A stretch of 64,000 nucleotides of DNA from Tillus elongatus (lineage: Eukaryota; Arthropoda; Insecta; Coleoptera; Cleridae). The DNA lies in contig OZ023266.1 of NCBI GenBank assembly GCA_964006375.1, forward strand, positions 68,042,891 to 68,106,890. The letters run 5' to 3'. The position numbers were made by a program, and so were the translations under genes. Below are positions 62,811 to 64,000 of the stretch, piece by piece (the stretch's first letter is position 1; each line of letters starts with the position of its first letter). The notes below the pieces were generated by a model. The model worked only from the letters and a program-made list of their open reading frames with translations. It searched no databases and was not told where the DNA came from.

Positions 62811-62928
62811 CATCACAAGCTAAGAGGAGGTCGCGCAGTCGTCTAAACCATGACTCCCTGTGTCCAGCAGCTCTCTCTATTTTATATAGGAACAAGTTGT
62901 ACACCAAAGTTGATTACAATTGCTTTGT

Positions 62929-63030
62929 TATTTCCAAGATGCGAAAATTTTCTTAAAGAAAACCCAAAATTCTCCCGGCAAACCTGGTCAAGTTTTCTTG
63001 GCTAATGAATTTATCTGATAACAGCATTCT
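62929..63030. repeat. Single unit related to the tandem repeat at 2160-2700
   Basis: AAACCCAAAATTCTCCCGGC, then AAACCTGGTCAAGTTTTCTT, GGCTAATGAATTTATC. Confidence 0.65.
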
Positions 63031-63045
63031 ATTTTGACTTATCGT

Positions 63046-63046
<1 letters not shown>

Positions 63047-63134
<88 letters not shown>

Positions 63135-63142
63135 GTGGCATA

Positions 63143-63236
<94 letters not shown>

Positions 63237-63248
63237 TATGCCACCCAC
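63047..63248. repeat. (TA)n tracts with a 17-bp inverted flank
   Basis: (TA)n at 63047-63131 and 63149-63230. TGGGTGGCATAGATGTA (63132-63148) and its exact reverse complement TACATCTATGCCACCCA (63231-63247) flank the second tract, so 63132-63247 can fold into one perfect hairpin. Confidence 0.95.
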
Positions 63249-63274
63249 CAGATTCGTTACAGAATTTGTAGTTT

Positions 63275-63390
63275 AACTGACATTGGATATGGGTTCCTGG
63301 AGGCCTTGCTCACACTCATGTAAAGAATTTGTTTTAATCTAAAAGTTGCGATCTCAGCGAATTTTTTCTGCGAGAATCTTAGCTAAAAGA
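63275..63390. repeat. Family A repeat fragment
   Basis: AACTGACATTGGATATGGGT, then TCCTGGAGGCCTTGCTCACA and a GCGAATTTTTTCTGCGA phrase. Confidence 0.7.
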
Positions 63391-63394
63391 CACG

Positions 63395-64000
63395 TGCTAA
63401 GTTTAAACATAATCGGTTTATTTAAGTAGCGGTGATTACCTTAAGTTTAATTTATTTATATAATTTAGGCAAGGACCAATTTTTCGCAAAGCAGATGTAA
63501 AACGTCTGTCTCTGCTTTAAATTTGGTTTAAAACAGGTTATGAATAAACCGTTTTCAATTTGAAACGTAGAAAAAAACATTTGGCGGAAAAACACTCATA
63601 GGTCAATTTCATCATAATGAAAATGTATTTACAAAATATGTATCGGTTATTTACTTCCTTAATATTTTTACTTTTATGTAAAGACAGAACATAATCTTTT
63701 ACTGTATTTGTTCCGTAAACAGGCTGCTCTCTCAGCGCAATTTTACAGAAGGCTTCTAAACTTGTGATTACGTCTGGACATGGTGCTTGGTACGAGATGT
63801 TAGCAATTAGCTTTTACACACACCTTCTGTATCTGAGATTGATGAATTAAAACAAATGTGTCTAATTAGACTGACTGCAAGCTCTTCAAATGTCAGAAGG
63901 TAAATAGAAACAAAAGAATGATATCTGGAAACTCACCCTAATCAGTTTTCAGGTCAGTCATTACACAATACGAAGCTTATTATCCACGTTATAAGAAAAA
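63395..64000. other. AT-rich intron, nothing recognised
   Basis: No exon of the Msp300 N-terminus and no repeat was recognised up to the window edge. Confidence 0.5.

Overview
The window is eukaryotic, almost certainly an insect. It shows GT-AG introns of 54 bp to 17 kb, AT-rich introns full of (TA)n microsatellites, and arthropod-type transposons (R4/Dong-like, CR1/jockey-like and RNase H-bearing LINEs, Penelope-like elements, DUF4817-type mariners, a Tc1 element, a pogo/Tigger element, a gypsy remnant, a tRNA-derived SINE). The order cannot be named from sequence alone.

One host gene is visible. It is the 5' half of a giant nesprin/MSP-300 (SYNE1-type) gene on the minus strand, running from about 55.0 kb down to 3.5 kb and continuing past both window edges. 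Ten exons were placed by their splice sites. Together they form one in-phase chain of 11,388 coding nt (3,796 codons). They encode the second part of calponin-homology domain CH1 (54916-55011, 49696-49872), CH2 plus the first rod segment (31402-32436), and a long spectrin-repeat rod (30362-30563, 23805-25596, a 6.55-kb exon 8628-15178, 7941-8573, 7664-7879, 3686-4296, 3531-3605). The start codon and first part of CH1 lie above 64 kb; the rest of the rod and any KASH tail lie below position 1. The protein is expected to tie F-actin, through the CH pair, to the nuclear envelope.

Everything else is intronic and mostly mobile DNA. The largest intron (32437-49695) holds: a decayed cysteine-rich gene with a 143-bp coding segment repeated six times; a CR1/jockey-like LINE that interrupts an older LINE and is bracketed by an identical 157-bp direct repeat; a Tc1 transposase remnant; an R4/Dong-like LINE lying between two (TTA)n arrays; and a pogo/Tigger transposase. 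Intron 15179-23804 holds an RNase H LINE remnant and a 2.1-kb palindrome made of two outward-facing Penelope-like 3' ends. Intron 25597-30361 holds a decayed Penelope reverse transcriptase and a 2.6-kb fold-back mariner-like element. Intron 49873-54915 holds a deleted gypsy element next to an inverted repeat. The region above 55 kb holds a SINE with target-site duplication, an LINE RT/RNase H ORF broken by one stop, and a ~122-bp satellite.

Two AT-rich non-coding repeat families recur through the window and often abut (TA)n tracts: one with the end motif ACTGACCCCGGATATG, the other with GTCTGGACGCAGCAAGTGCG. Short motifs resembling hammerhead-ribozyme cores occur at both ends of the Penelope palindrome and at three places in a separate dispersed repeat. 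These are the most speculative and perhaps the most interesting signals here.
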